Origin: Desulfobulbus sp.
GTDB lineage: Bacteria; Pseudomonadota; Gammaproteobacteria; Burkholderiales; Rhodocyclaceae
NCBI GenBank assembly: GCA_009782025.1
Contig: WQUQ01000111.1
Location: 1 to 5,834, forward strand
DNA: 5,834 nt
Reading direction: 5' to 3'
Shown here: positions 5,818 to 5,834 of the stretch, piece by piece
Numbering within the stretch: the first letter of the stretch is position 1
How the letters are laid out: each line of letters opens with the position of its first letter
Notes under the pieces: generated by a model
What the model was told of the DNA's origin: nothing
Databases searched by the model: none
The model's input: only the letters and a program-made list of their open reading frames with translations
Position numbers and translations under genes: made by a program

Positions 5818-5834
5818 ATGTCCAGACCGACTTC
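5818..5834 (+). CDS. Start of a further gene, cut by the window edge
   Basis: Only MSRPT and two more bases are visible before the sequence ends. The call rests on the ATG with GGAG at ideal spacing, the same strand as the preceding genes, and position just after an intergenic gap. Nothing can be said about function. Confidence 0.5.

Noticed and set aside
5361..5834. Variable region of a diversity-generating retroelement
   Set aside because: No template repeat, reverse transcriptase or repeated segment is visible in the window.
1..5834. CRISPR arrays, tRNA or rRNA genes
   Set aside because: No regularly spaced direct repeats and no cloverleaf or conserved rRNA sequence were seen on either strand.

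Overview
This high-GC window looks like part of a siphovirus-type prophage, or a phage genome, from a GC-rich bacterium. Betaproteobacterial ancestry is plausible from protein style and codon use but is not proven. All convincing large genes lie on the + strand in standard tail-operon order: a 3' fragment of a tail gene, a tail assembly chaperone with a -1 frameshifted extension, a 1043-residue tape measure protein (TMP), then accessory structural genes.

Left edge (1-211): the first ~80 bases hold two small hairpins and end in TCAA. They resemble the right end, or guide-RNA 3' end, of an IS200/IS605-type element. A coding frame opens straight after and runs to 211, apparently the 3' end of a tail gene whose 5' part is not contiguous here.

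Chaperone and intergenic block (211-1043): the chaperone zero frame (211-645) loses protein-like coding at about 560, where the -1 frame takes over and stays good to 800. An imperfect lambda-type slippery heptamer (G GAA AAG, 558-564) sits at the switch, predicting G and G-T type products. A 13-bp perfect palindrome (797-825) carries the stop codon of this frame and, on the other strand, that of a small hydrophobic protein gene (822-1043, minus strand). That gene faces against the tail operon and its start codon overlaps the TMP start.

TMP (1042-4173): the N-terminal tape-measure domain, hydrophobic segments, coiled-coil stretches and Ala/Ser/Gly-rich C-terminus are all visible. The usual C-terminal GGYTG...HAGEYV motif is followed by only 22 atypical residues, which suggests a recombination junction near 4104.

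Right part (4180-5834): base and codon use shift to AT-richer values. A 394-residue Kelch/galactose-oxidase-like beta-propeller gene overlaps a 130-residue unknown gene by 4 bases. A 64-base AT-rich gap follows, then the start of another gene with a good ribosome binding site. The usual tail-tip genes expected after the TMP are absent, so this end appears to be an exchanged module encoding putative virion surface or accessory proteins.
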